The position numbers and the translations under genes were made by a program. Shown piece by piece: positions 18,638 through 27,436 of a stretch of 64,000 nt of DNA (position 1 is the first letter of the stretch; each line of letters starts with the position of its first letter). The DNA is from Chitinophaga pinensis DSM 2588 (GTDB lineage: Bacteria > Bacteroidota > Bacteroidia > Chitinophagales > Chitinophagaceae): positions 6,566,001-6,630,000 of the forward strand of contig NC_013132.1 of assembly GCF_000024005.1 (NCBI RefSeq), given 5' to 3'. Below the pieces are notes generated by a model. That model saw only the letters and a list, made by a program, of their open reading frames with translations. It was not told the origin of the DNA and ran no database searches.

Positions 18638-19408
18638 TCAGATCAGTTGCAGATGTGGACGGATCTTCACGTCAACGACATCGCATCTTTTAGGCTGTGA
18701 AACAACATATAAAACGGCAGCGGCGATATCTTCAGCAGTCAGCATTTCGAGCTTTTCTTCTTTTTGCTGCTGATCAGGTACACTCACTGGCTGCATATCT
18801 GTACCAACGGCGCCGGGTTCGATAAGCGATACCTTTATACCGAGTTCATTTACCTCCTTACGCAGACTTTCCGAAAATCCCTGTACGCCGGCTTTGGTAG
18901 CAACATACACCGAACTGTCCTTTTCCCGTACATCTGCACTCATGGAGCCGACGTTAACAATATGCCCGTCCTTGTGCTTTTTCATACGCTCCAATGCCTG
19001 CTGCGTACATGCGATGTACCCGAGAAGATTAGTATTAATGACCTTTTGCCAATCCTGATACCGACCGCTTTGCACCCCTTGCCAGGCCAATGCTGCGTTG
19101 TTAATAAGTATGTCCAGTTTATCAAACTGTTTGTCGGCTGTACTAAAGAGGCTGTCTATACCCGATTCTGTCGCCAGATCGGCCGTCAGTCCGGTAAGAC
19201 TACCTTCCAGTTCTTCATGATTAACACTGCTAATCGTGTCTTTCAGGTGAACAGGATCTTCTCCGACTACGAGTACATTGGCGCCCCGGGATGCCATCAG
19301 AATAGCAGTGGCTCTCCCGATACCGGTTGTTCCACCGGTAATGATAACAGATTTACCCTGAATATCAGACGCCGGACGATTGTTGTTCTCATTCATTGTG
19401 TGTGTCAT
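18638..19408 (-). CDS. Short-chain dehydrogenase/reductase (classical SDR)
   Basis: 256 residues. The nucleotide-binding motif TGGTTGIGRA is at 24-33, NNAA at 103-106, the catalytic Ser155 and Tyr168-x-x-x-Lys172 (YVATK) follow, and an acidic residue after beta-2 (about 50-51) suggests NAD preference. C-terminal EPGAVGTDMQ is typical. It is an NAD(P)-dependent oxidoreductase of unknown substrate. It begins 14 nt after the stop of the six-hairpin-glycosidase-like gene, so they probably form one transcript. Confidence 0.9.
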   Translation of the reverse strand: MTHTMNENNNRPASDIQGKSVIITGGTTGIGRATAILMASRGANVLVVGEDPVHLKDTISSVNHEELEGSLTGLTADLATESGIDSLFSTADKQFDKLDILINNAALAWQGVQSGRYQDWQKVINTNLLGYIACTQQALERMKKHKDGHIVNVGSMSADVREKDSSVYVATKAGVQGFSESLRKEVNELGIKVSLIEPGAVGTDMQPVSVPDQQQKEEKLEMLTAEDIAAAVLYVVSQPKRCDVVDVKIRPHLQLI

Positions 19409-19422
19409 TGTTATTGGTTTTA

Positions 19423-21606
19423 TTACCAGGTAATCATTACCTGCTGATCACCATTTAAAACGTACTTTCCGTCATTATCTGCCGCTATGTTTTTATCCCC
19501 GGCGCTGACTTTTAGCGCTGGTGGTGAATCATTTCCTGTATTGATGACATGCATGTTACACGTCAGCAGCTGGTGCCCAAGCACACGGAAGCTGAGCGAA
19601 TTGCCCTCCTGCCGCTGTCCGGATACCGGGTAGTCGATGAAGATCATGAATGTCTGCCCCTTCAGCCGGATGCAATGCCTGGGAAGAACACCAAATGCCA
19701 GACCTGCTCCATAGACCTCCTGCCCAACCTCTCCGGACTCTTCCCACCCGTCATGGATATCTTCCAGTGCAATCCATAATTTCCTGTCCACATGCCCGGT
19801 TTTTGTCTCTGTACTGATCATTTCAGCTGGCAACATAGGTGGATAATAATAGACAGACCGGGATACAGCATACTTGATAAACTCTGCCAGTAGTAAAGGA
19901 ATACAAGGCAGTAACTCCAGTCCCTCAGCATGTTTCAGAAAATCATGTATGGCTGCAAACCCTTCATGTTCTTCATAAACAGCTGTATAAGGACCATCAT
20001 TCAATGGGAATAATGCAAAAAAAGAAGGGAAGTGCCTGCCAAAACCATATTTACATTCCCAGAGTGCCACATTTTTGAAAAGATTAGCGATACAGAGGTA
20101 TGCCAGGTTCAGATACAGATCATCACGGGTCTCTTTGAACAAGCGCAACATCGCTCCCGCTGAAAATGCGGTATTATTCGCCTGATAAAACATGTCAAAT
20201 CCCATATCTCTGAGCGTTGCCGCAGCCGTCCTGGCTTCATCCAGATATTGCTGTTCTTTCGTCAGCTCCCAGGCCTGCAGCATGACATGCGCATAAATAC
20301 CCGCAACATCTTTTTCACCTCCCTGACCAGGCGCTGTTTCTCCTCTGATCACTTCCAGTGTTTGCATATTATAGAACACCGGCCATCGATAGTTGAAATG
20401 ACGGGCAACTTTCATTGCATATTCCAGTGACTCGACAAAAAGTGTGGCTGCCTCCTGATCCCCATCCAACGCCATACGTGACAGATTTAGCAAGGGATGA
20501 TACAGATACCAGGAGTCCATGACCCGCGGATTCTTCTGGTCTTCCGAACCGTCCAGTTTATTCTGCAACGCAGGCAGCCACCGCACGATCGTTTTCAATT
20601 CCGGATTCCAGAAAGTGACAAGATTATTACGGAGTAATTCCGCAAATTTGACCTTCTCTCCACTCCACCGTACATAGTCGAGCACCGGTAATAATACGGC
20701 CAGTTGAACCATGATTTCCGGTGGTGTTTCAAAATCCCCCACATAGGCATTCAGATAAGAATACCCATCGTGCACAGTCCAGCACTTGCCACAGGTTTCT
20801 ATATCATGCAATGTGTGGGACAAGATATCAGGGTAATTCTGATACTCTGGTGCAGGCTTTGGCAGATACAGATAAATTAACCCTATATGAGACAGGAATT
20901 GTTTCGCAATATCAAACTGATCTGCCGGCAAGTATTTACTGAAAGACACCCAGGCATCGGATATTACAAGCGCTCTTCCTCCCGGCAAGGGTTTTTCTGC
21001 CATCGTTTGCGGCAATGCGAAACCAAATTCCGGCCATTCACCACTGACAGTACCTCCTGCTGAAGTTTTCGTGAGCTCACAATAATCTGATAATGAACTA
21101 AGGTCCTGCAAGTATAAAAATGACCCGGCCGCGGGCGCTTTTACACCTGCATATACAAGTCCGGTTCTCGTTCCGATCTGACTCGCATACACTTCACCTT
21201 CCGGTTCTTTCATGCCTTCTGCAGGAAGAATGACAATATCTTTAGGCCAGTATGGAACCTGGCAGTCCTGTGCTGCTTTGAACGTCACAACATAATGCAG
21301 CAGGGGTTTGCCTTCTTCCGGAAATAGCACAGCAATAGTAAATACCCCGATATCAGCAGTAAGCGTCAAACGTATACCTCCATCCTTTTTTTCACTATGT
21401 GTGAGCTGCAACCCATCTGGTGCATATGCCGTACGGAAAATTATCTTACCCTTATCACGCCCGGTCACCACAATCCAGACCGCGTTGCGAAGCATATGTA
21501 CGGCAAATTCAAATTCATGAATGACAGCATAATATAGTGGGGCTTCTGTAATTTCAGCGAACTGCGCTACAGCATTTACCGAGTATATTGACTTAACTCC
21601 TGACAT
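19423..21606 (-). CDS. Large protein with six-hairpin (alpha/alpha)6 glycosidase-like region, function unknown
   Basis: The start at 21606 (MSGVKSIYSVNAV) is chosen because the 31 codons before it look non-coding. About 727 residues, with no clear signal peptide. The N-terminal 230 residues look beta-rich. The middle (about 230-610) carries repeated helical pairs (PEIMVQLAVLLPVLDYVRW; AGIYAHVMLQAWELTKEQQ; AGAMLRLFKETRDDLYLNLA) as in six-hairpin glycosidases. A C-terminal beta domain ends in NGDQQVMITW. I cannot assign a GH or PL family. The genes around it (zinc dehydrogenase upstream, SDR downstream) suggest a role in sugar or polyol metabolism, which is inference. Confidence 0.7.
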   Translation of the reverse strand: MSGVKSIYSVNAVAQFAEITEAPLYYAVIHEFEFAVHMLRNAVWIVVTGRDKGKIIFRTAYAPDGLQLTHSEKKDGGIRLTLTADIGVFTIAVLFPEEGKPLLHYVVTFKAAQDCQVPYWPKDIVILPAEGMKEPEGEVYASQIGTRTGLVYAGVKAPAAGSFLYLQDLSSLSDYCELTKTSAGGTVSGEWPEFGFALPQTMAEKPLPGGRALVISDAWVSFSKYLPADQFDIAKQFLSHIGLIYLYLPKPAPEYQNYPDILSHTLHDIETCGKCWTVHDGYSYLNAYVGDFETPPEIMVQLAVLLPVLDYVRWSGEKVKFAELLRNNLVTFWNPELKTIVRWLPALQNKLDGSEDQKNPRVMDSWYLYHPLLNLSRMALDGDQEAATLFVESLEYAMKVARHFNYRWPVFYNMQTLEVIRGETAPGQGGEKDVAGIYAHVMLQAWELTKEQQYLDEARTAAATLRDMGFDMFYQANNTAFSAGAMLRLFKETRDDLYLNLAYLCIANLFKNVALWECKYGFGRHFPSFFALFPLNDGPYTAVYEEHEGFAAIHDFLKHAEGLELLPCIPLLLAEFIKYAVSRSVYYYPPMLPAEMISTETKTGHVDRKLWIALEDIHDGWEESGEVGQEVYGAGLAFGVLPRHCIRLKGQTFMIFIDYPVSGQRQEGNSLSFRVLGHQLLTCNMHVINTGNDSPPALKVSAGDKNIAADNDGKYVLNGDQQVMITW

Positions 21607-21758
21607 ACAACAGATAAGATTATAAAGGCAAGACGACAAAATACGTTCCCACTTTAAAACAACATAAACATGTTTTATCTGCAAACGAACTGCTGACAAA
21701 CATGTACAGTATTGTCGGCGCTAGTACCCACTATTGCCGGCTTATAATCTGGCACAAC

Positions 21759-22811
21759 TTATATAGTAAGCGCAACAAATATTGCATGTGTTTTCGTTTT
21801 GTCTGCCGCTACTTCAAACGCCTTGTTAATCTCAGATAGTGGAAAACTATGCGTAATCATTTTCCTTGCATTCATTTGTCCCTTCGCCAGCAAATCAAGG
21901 CAGATCTGCATCTCCGGATAAATATCCCGGTAAGCATAGCTCGCACTGGATATCAGCTGTATCTCCGACATCTGTATCCGTTGCCACTCGAGGCCGATAT
22001 TTGTTACGCCGGCATCAAAGCCGCCTACTATGACAACCTTACCGCCGATCCTGCTGAAAGATACAGCCTGTGGTAAGGTCACCGGCATTGAAGGACCGCC
22101 GGCACATTCGAAAGCAATATCGACTCCTCTGCCCTTCGTAAATTCCATCACTTTTTGATATCCATCTTCCTTATCCGTATTTACCACTGCATCAGCGCCC
22201 AGTTCTCCGGCCATCTCAAGCGCTGAATCAACTACATCAGTTATGATAACGTCCGCACCAGCCAGCTTAGCCAGTTGCAGCTGTCCCAAACCTATAGGTC
22301 CCGCACCGATGACAGCAACCTTATCATTCAACTTTATACCACTGAGATTCATCGCATGGAGTCCGACAGAGAAGGTATCCAGTAAAGTAGCCTCTTCAAA
22401 ACTGACATGATCGGGCAGGCGGTAGAACTTTGCAGAAGGTCCCGCTACATACTGTGCAAATGCCTGTGATAAGGTTTTCATGCGCACCTCATACAGGTGA
22501 GGACATAGATTATATTGTTGCACCCGGCACCAGTCACAGGTCTCATCACCTAACAGTGTCTCTATCACTACCCTGTCGCCTACCTTTACGTTGGTTACGT
22601 TACTGCCGATTTCTACGATTTCTCCTGCCAGTTCATGCCCCATAATTTTCCCGGTGAGTGGCGCTTCCGCTTTCTTCCAGTGTCGCAGATCAGTACCACA
22701 GATACCAGACACACGCACACGGGCCACTACCCAATCAGGTCGCGCAATGTGCGGTGTGTCCACCTCCTGAAGGTCAAACTTTCCGTCAGCAGTCTTAACC
22801 GCTGCATGCAT
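21759..22811 (-). CDS. Zinc-dependent medium-chain dehydrogenase (sorbitol/threonine dehydrogenase-like)
   Basis: The ATG at 22811 (MHAAVKTADGKF) is the natural start; the ATG at 22823 adds four residues. 350 residues. Catalytic zinc signature ICGTDLRHW (about 37-45) and GHELAGEIVEIG (about 58-69) are present, and the Rossmann motif is VIGAGPIGLGQLQLAK (about 165-180). The structural-zinc lobe is CDWCRVQQYNLC, so only three of the usual four cysteines remain, with Asp at the first position. It oxidises a polyol or secondary alcohol with NAD(P). It is the first gene of a probable three-gene set with the glycosidase-like and SDR genes. Confidence 0.9.
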   Translation of the reverse strand: MHAAVKTADGKFDLQEVDTPHIARPDWVVARVRVSGICGTDLRHWKKAEAPLTGKIMGHELAGEIVEIGSNVTNVKVGDRVVIETLLGDETCDWCRVQQYNLCPHLYEVRMKTLSQAFAQYVAGPSAKFYRLPDHVSFEEATLLDTFSVGLHAMNLSGIKLNDKVAVIGAGPIGLGQLQLAKLAGADVIITDVVDSALEMAGELGADAVVNTDKEDGYQKVMEFTKGRGVDIAFECAGGPSMPVTLPQAVSFSRIGGKVVIVGGFDAGVTNIGLEWQRIQMSEIQLISSASYAYRDIYPEMQICLDLLAKGQMNARKMITHSFPLSEINKAFEVAADKTKTHAIFVALTI

Positions 22812-22880
22812 ACAATGTCCCATAATAAAGCAATATTTAGGATAACTGCTGCAAATAAGAATCCATAAGCGGCACCAAAC

Positions 22881-22912
22881 AAAAAGAGCCTGTGCAAATA
22901 CACAGACTCTTC
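22881..22912 (-). terminator. Terminator after the HxlR gene
   Basis: Minus strand: aagagtctgtg, a 6-nt loop, cacaggctctt, then a T5 run. The stem is 11 bp with one mismatch/wobble. It lies 30 nt beyond the HxlR stop codon. Confidence 0.75.
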
Positions 22913-22941
22913 AATTATTTAAAATGATTATGCTGAGCCCC

Positions 22942-23280
22942 TCAGGACGAAGCCTTTTTATTATCGGGATCTGACAATACTTCCAGCTCCCTGAATACCC
23001 CCAGCAACGAGCGCCCTTTCTCCGTCAGCAAATATTCAATATGCAAGGGTTTCTGTTTAATGATCTGCTTCTCCAGCATCAGCTCTTCCACCAGCTCATT
23101 CAGGGCGACCGACAAGGATTGCTTATTCGAACCCGGGATCTGCCGTAATAAATTACTGAAACGCAAAGGCCCCTCTACCGCTAATCTGAAGATCTGCGGC
23201 TTCCACTTACCAGACAACAGTTTCAGCAACTTCTCCGCATCACATTCCGGCTGGCATTTTATCTCCTTGTTAGTAGTCAT
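22942..23280 (-). CDS. HxlR family winged-helix regulator
   Basis: 112 residues. The order is typical of HxlR proteins: CDAEKLLKLLSGKWKPQIFRLA (about 13-34), GPLRFSNLLRQIPGSNKQSLSVALNELVE (about 36-65), and the wing KQKPLHIEYLLTEKGRSLL. The N-terminal Cys (about 9 and 13) could be redox-sensing, as in some HxlR/YodB members. It is divergent from the DsbA-like gene with about 90 nt between the starts, and redox-linked control of that gene is a reasonable inference. Confidence 0.9.
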   Translation of the reverse strand: MTTNKEIKCQPECDAEKLLKLLSGKWKPQIFRLAVEGPLRFSNLLRQIPGSNKQSLSVALNELVEELMLEKQIIKQKPLHIEYLLTEKGRSLLGVFRELEVLSDPDNKKASS

Positions 23281-23373
23281 GTTTTTCTGACTTATTGTTT
23301 AAGCAATTTTCTACCGGCAAATTTGCAATAAAATATGACAAAAATGATCAGCAGCAGTATGCGAACATACAAA

Positions 23374-24354
23374 ATGAAAACGTTATGGTGGGCTACCTGC
23401 TTCATTTTTTTCCTTTCGACATGTCAGGCTCAAAATCAGCAAATGAAAACAAACAACCCGCTCTTATGCGATCCGGAGAACGGTATCTGTGAAATGCCAG
23501 GTACCAATATCGAAGCCACATTCACTACCAGTGCAATCAAAGATAAACCTGTAAAACTTATATACTTTACCGATCCTATCTGTTCCAGCTGTTGGGGAAT
23601 TGAGCCCCAGCTGCGAAAGCTGAAAATGGAATACGGACAATACATCGATATCGAATACCGTATGGGCGGCCTACTCCCCGACTGGAGCTACAACAGCGGC
23701 GGTATCAGCAAACCTTCCGACGTAGCACATCATTGGGATGAAGTCAGCCGTTACTACCAGATGCCCATAGACGGGGACGTATGGCTGGAAGATCCTTTGT
23801 CCTCCTCCTATCCGCCTTCTATCGCCTTCAAAGCAGCCCAGTTACAGGACGAACAGAAAGCGCAGCTTTTCCTCCGGAGAATAAAGGAAATGGTCTTCCT
23901 GGAGAAAAAGAATATCACGAAATGGGAGCACCTCAGTCAGGCAGCATCAGCTACCGGATTGGATACCACCCGCCTGAAAACTGACATTGAAGCCGTTGGG
24001 GTACAACGCTTCCAGGAAGACCTGGCTATCAGTCGCCAATATGGTGTAAGAGGATTCCCGACCATCTTCGTCACTGACAACAAAGGCCACCAGGAGAAGA
24101 TCTACGGCTCCAAATCTTACGCGGTGTTTGAAGACTGCATCCGCAAACTGTTACCCACCGCAGAGAAAAAGGCGGTTTCACCAGACTGGGAAACGCTATT
24201 CAGTACCTTCCGTACGCTCACAAGCAGAGAGTTTGCCGAACTAAGCGGACAGGGCATACCAGAAAGCGAAATGCTGCTGGAAGACTTACACCGCAAACAG
24301 CAGCTGGAAAAGCTACCCACGAAGAATGGTGCGCTGTGGATCAGCAAGTACTAA
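23374..24354 (+). CDS. DsbA-family thioredoxin-like protein (SpxH/FrnE-like) with a lipoprotein-type N-terminus
   Basis: The ATG at 23374 gives MKTLWWATCFIFFLSTC, a plausible lipoprotein signal. A second candidate start at 23443 (MKTNNPLLCDPENGIC) would make it a cytoplasmic protein like other SpxH/DsbA-family members. The thioredoxin fold has active site CSSC (FTDPICSSCWGIEP), the helical insert of the family, and the cis-Pro loop GVRGFPTIFVTD (about 216-227). C-terminal about 60 residues form an extra helical region. It is a thiol-disulfide oxidoreductase or protease adaptor; the choice of start decides the compartment. HxlR is divergent from it. Confidence 0.85.
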   Translation: MKTLWWATCFIFFLSTCQAQNQQMKTNNPLLCDPENGICEMPGTNIEATFTTSAIKDKPVKLIYFTDPICSSCWGIEPQLRKLKMEYGQYIDIEYRMGGLLPDWSYNSGGISKPSDVAHHWDEVSRYYQMPIDGDVWLEDPLSSSYPPSIAFKAAQLQDEQKAQLFLRRIKEMVFLEKKNITKWEHLSQAASATGLDTTRLKTDIEAVGVQRFQEDLAISRQYGVRGFPTIFVTDNKGHQEKIYGSKSYAVFEDCIRKLLPTAEKKAVSPDWETLFSTFRTLTSREFAELSGQGIPESEMLLEDLHRKQQLEKLPTKNGALWISKY

Positions 24355-24379
24355 AAGGTCCTACAAGATAAATCTATAT

Positions 24380-24424
24380 AATCCTGCTGCCGGCGCATCT
24401 TTGCCCTGCAGCGGGATTTTTCGT
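24380..24424 (+). terminator. Rho-independent terminator
   Basis: Arms aatcctgctgc (24380-24390) and gcagcgggatt (24408-24418) pair with one G-U, followed by a T-run (24417-24421). It is downstream of the DsbA-family gene. Confidence 0.65.
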
Positions 24425-24471
24425 GTCAGAAATACAGGGTACTACCTTTTCAGGATTTTTCTCTCTATCTT

Positions 24472-25596
24472 ATGCGCTATATGAGTACACATCCTCTCCC
24501 TACCAAACCACATTATCTTGTACTGGACGGGCTACGTGGAGTAGCCGCCTTGATCGTTGTCATTTTCCACGTATTAGAAGCACATTCCACGAGTCACCTC
24601 GATCTGATGATCAATCACGGTTACCTGGCCGTTGATTTCTTCTTCCTGCTTTCCGGTTATGTCATTGGTTACGCTTATGATGACCGCTGGCAGAAAATGT
24701 CTATCGGTACCTTTTTCAGACGCCGCCTGGAGCGCCTTCAGCCGATGGTGATCGTCGGTATGATCATCGGCGCCATCTTCTTCTATGCGTCGGATTCACC
24801 ACTGTTTCCCACCATTCATACCGTACCCGTATGGAAACTATTGGTCATCATGCTCATTGGTTTTACCCTCATACCGATCCCCGTTTCCTGGGATATCAGG
24901 GGGTGGCAGGAGATGCATCCGCTGGATGGACCAGGCTGGTCGCTGTTCTTCGAATATGTCGGTAATATTCTCTATGCACTCGGTATCAGAAAATTCTCAA
25001 AAACAGCACTCTCTATACTTGTCGGCCTTTCCGCAATTGCGCTTATCTATCTCACCGTATTCGGTCCTACGGGCGATGTTATCGGTGGATGGTCTGTCAC
25101 ACCGGAACAATTAGGCATTGGCTTTACCCGCCTGATGTTCCCTTTCTTTGCGGGGCTGTTGTTGTCAAGAGCCACCACACCTACGCGTATTAGCAATGCA
25201 TTCCTGTGGTGTGGTCTGTTACTGACGATTACCTTAGCGATACCAAGAATCGGTGGCGCTGATCATCTGTGGATGAATGGTATCTATGAATCCTTTATCA
25301 TCATTCTCGTATTCCCGCTGATCGTATATCTGGGCGCAAGCGGCCAGATTCACAGTAACAGGGAATCTAAAATATGTAAGTTCCTGGCGGATCTTTCCTA
25401 TCCTTTGTACATCACCCACTATCCGTTTATTTACGTTTATACCGGATGGGTAAGTGCACATAAAGGAACGGATATGCCACTGGCAGTACTGTATGGCATT
25501 CTGACCTTCGTTGTATCTGTACTGGTAGGCTATCTCAGTCTGAAGTACTACGACGAACCGGTAAGAGCCTGGTTGAAAAGAAAGGTAAAAGCCTAG
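24472..25596 (+). CDS. Acyltransferase 3 family integral membrane protein
   Basis: 374 residues with about ten membrane segments. The N-terminus has LVLDGLRGVAALIVVIFHVLEAH (about 16-38), the family signature with the catalytic histidine in FHV. The segment LAVDFFFLLSGYVIGYAY (about 52-69) and the paired-Arg loop FFRRRLERL (about 81-89) are also typical. The family O-acylates sugars or lipids across the inner membrane. It is 29 nt before the GH51 gene, so the two are probably co-transcribed; an acceptor linked to arabinose-containing glycans is conceivable but unproven. Confidence 0.9.
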   Translation: MRYMSTHPLPTKPHYLVLDGLRGVAALIVVIFHVLEAHSTSHLDLMINHGYLAVDFFFLLSGYVIGYAYDDRWQKMSIGTFFRRRLERLQPMVIVGMIIGAIFFYASDSPLFPTIHTVPVWKLLVIMLIGFTLIPIPVSWDIRGWQEMHPLDGPGWSLFFEYVGNILYALGIRKFSKTALSILVGLSAIALIYLTVFGPTGDVIGGWSVTPEQLGIGFTRLMFPFFAGLLLSRATTPTRISNAFLWCGLLLTITLAIPRIGGADHLWMNGIYESFIIILVFPLIVYLGASGQIHSNRESKICKFLADLSYPLYITHYPFIYVYTGWVSAHKGTDMPLAVLYGILTFVVSVLVGYLSLKYYDEPVRAWLKRKVKA

Positions 25597-25625
25597 AGGA
25601 CAGAACATCAAAAGCTATTATTTAC

Positions 25626-27230
25626 ATGAACGCGCAGGTAACAAGAAGAAATTTTATCGGCCTTATCGGCATGAGCGGATTAGGTCTCGCTTTAAAAGGC
25701 AGTGCTTTTGCGGCTACCCGTGCCGTCCTTAGCGGTGCTCCTTTAGAGGCCAGTATTGAGATCGACTTCACACATCCGGAAGGTACAATAGACAATGGCA
25801 TTTATGGCCAGTTCATAGAACACCTTGGCAGAGCCATCAACGGAGGGATCTTCGAGGAAGGCTCCCCACTCTCTGACGCCAAAGGTATCCGCAAAGATGT
25901 ACTGGAAAAGATCCGTGGACTTCAACCCAGCATTCTGCGATATCCCGGAGGTACCTTTACCAAGATCTATCACTGGATGGATGGTGTGGGTCCGCTGGCA
26001 GAAAGACGCAGTCGTCCTAACCTGATATGGGGTGGTGTAGAAGATAATCGCTTCGGGACAGATGAAGCCATTGCCTATGCCAGAACCTTACAGGCAGATG
26101 CCTATTTTGCAGTCAATATGGGTACCGGCACGGCGGAAGAGGCAGGCAACTGGGTGGAATATTGCAATGGCACACAGGACACCTATTACGCGAATCTGCG
26201 CCGTAAAAACGGTCATGCCGATCCTTTTAAGGTAAAGTATTGGGGAATAGGTAATGAAGAAGCTGCCGGCCCTGATATTGGCCGTTTACAGGATGTAAAA
26301 GAATTTGTAAAGGAAGCATGGTTGTATACCAAAGCCATCAAGTTACAGGATAAAGACGCAAAACTCATACTGTGTGGCGCAGATGATACCTGGAATGAAT
26401 ATGTGCTGAAAGAAATGGGCGCAGTATGCGATTACATCTCTATGCACCACTATGTCAGCTCTGATAAAAGTAAACCGGCGTCGCTGTTTCCCCAGGTGGA
26501 TCATATGGAAAAACTGATCCTCACTTTAAAAGGACAGATCCGGACGCTGACGCCGGAGAAAGTAACCGACTTCAGCAAATGGTACCGCTTCCCGCACAGG
26601 GCGAATCCGGTGAAGATCGCTATCGACGAACTGGGTATCTGGGAACCTGGTGGTGCCGGCGCGTACCAGCTGGAGGAATATTATACCTGGGACCATGCAT
26701 TAGGTACCGCCACCTTCTATAACATCATGCTCAGACAGGCTTCCGTAGTAGGTATGGCCACCTGGGCGCAAACGGTCAATGTACTGGCTCCGATTATGAC
26801 CAGTAAAACTGCGGCCGTTTGCCAGACCATCTACTACCCGATGCAGTTCTACCGCCAGCACGCGGGTAATGTCAGTCTGAAAACACAGGTAGTGACACCT
26901 GACCTGAAAATGCCCGGCTCCAAAGATGCCAAAGCCTTAGACGTCGCCGTCACCCTGCACGACAGCGATGGCAGTCTGGTGATCTTTGCGGTAAACCGTC
27001 ATCCGGAACAGGAAGTTAAAGCAGACCTCCGCAGTATCGACAGTAAAAAGTATACGCCTGCTGCCATATACGAACTGAATGCAACTGCGATCGACGCGAT
27101 GAATACATTGGAAAATCCTGCGAACAATGTGGTCACATCCACAGAGAAAAAGCTCTCGGGGAACCTTTCCGGCTATACCTTCCCGGCGCATTCCATTACG
27201 GCGATCAGGTATAAACGCAACAAACAATAA
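25626..27230 (+). CDS. GH51 alpha-L-arabinofuranosidase, probably exported by Tat
   Basis: 534 residues. The N-terminus has a Tat-type motif TRRNFIGLIG with a hydrophobic stretch ending SAFA (about 6-29). The mature protein has the GH51 hallmarks IYGQFIEHLGRAINGGIFE (about 59-77), RYPGGTF (about 106-112), the acid/base region KYWGIGNEEAAGPDIG (about 205-220) and a nucleophile strand AIDELGIWEPGGAGAY (about 337-352). A C-terminal beta domain follows. The enzyme releases terminal arabinofuranosyl residues from arabinoxylan or arabinan. It follows the acyltransferase gene, and tandem heptanucleotide repeats start directly after its stop codon. Confidence 0.92.
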   Translation: MNAQVTRRNFIGLIGMSGLGLALKGSAFAATRAVLSGAPLEASIEIDFTHPEGTIDNGIYGQFIEHLGRAINGGIFEEGSPLSDAKGIRKDVLEKIRGLQPSILRYPGGTFTKIYHWMDGVGPLAERRSRPNLIWGGVEDNRFGTDEAIAYARTLQADAYFAVNMGTGTAEEAGNWVEYCNGTQDTYYANLRRKNGHADPFKVKYWGIGNEEAAGPDIGRLQDVKEFVKEAWLYTKAIKLQDKDAKLILCGADDTWNEYVLKEMGAVCDYISMHHYVSSDKSKPASLFPQVDHMEKLILTLKGQIRTLTPEKVTDFSKWYRFPHRANPVKIAIDELGIWEPGGAGAYQLEEYYTWDHALGTATFYNIMLRQASVVGMATWAQTVNVLAPIMTSKTAAVCQTIYYPMQFYRQHAGNVSLKTQVVTPDLKMPGSKDAKALDVAVTLHDSDGSLVIFAVNRHPEQEVKADLRSIDSKKYTPAAIYELNATAIDAMNTLENPANNVVTSTEKKLSGNLSGYTFPAHSITAIRYKRNKQ

Positions 27231-27255
27231 ATTAAGAATTAGGAATTAGGAATTA
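27231..27255 (+). repeat. Heptanucleotide tandem repeat (attaggA type) at the GH51 stop codon
   Basis: Directly after the TAA stop the sequence reads attaagaattaggaatta and continues with one more unit to 27255. The period is 7 nt (aatta[a/g]g). The same unit is found at 27323-27365 in inverted orientation, 38451-38474 and 54956-54986. Confidence 0.7.
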
Positions 27256-27322
27256 TGAGCAATCAGCCCCATTGATATATTAAAGCACCGAAGGCTATCA
27301 GGATCAATACCACCCTCTATAT

Positions 27323-27365
27323 CTTAATTCTTAATTCTTAATTCCTAATTCCTAATTCCTAATTA
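27323..27365 (-). repeat. Heptanucleotide tandem repeat, inverted partner
   Basis: Six units of cttaatt/cctaatt (7-nt period), in inverted orientation to the copy at 27231-27255. The two blocks can pair, with a 67-nt loop between them. Confidence 0.7.
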
Positions 27366-27397
27366 AAAGAGGTCCCTGCATACGCAGCGACCTCTTT
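27366..27397. terminator. Terminator between convergent GH51 and alpha/beta hydrolase genes
   Basis: Arms aaagaggtc (27366-27374) and gacctcttt (27389-27397) pair exactly, with an inner ctgc/gcag pairing and a short loop. It can act in both directions. Confidence 0.75.
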
Positions 27398-27436
27398 CTT
27401 ACGCCCTCTTTTCGGACGTCACCCCTAGCTTCTTTA

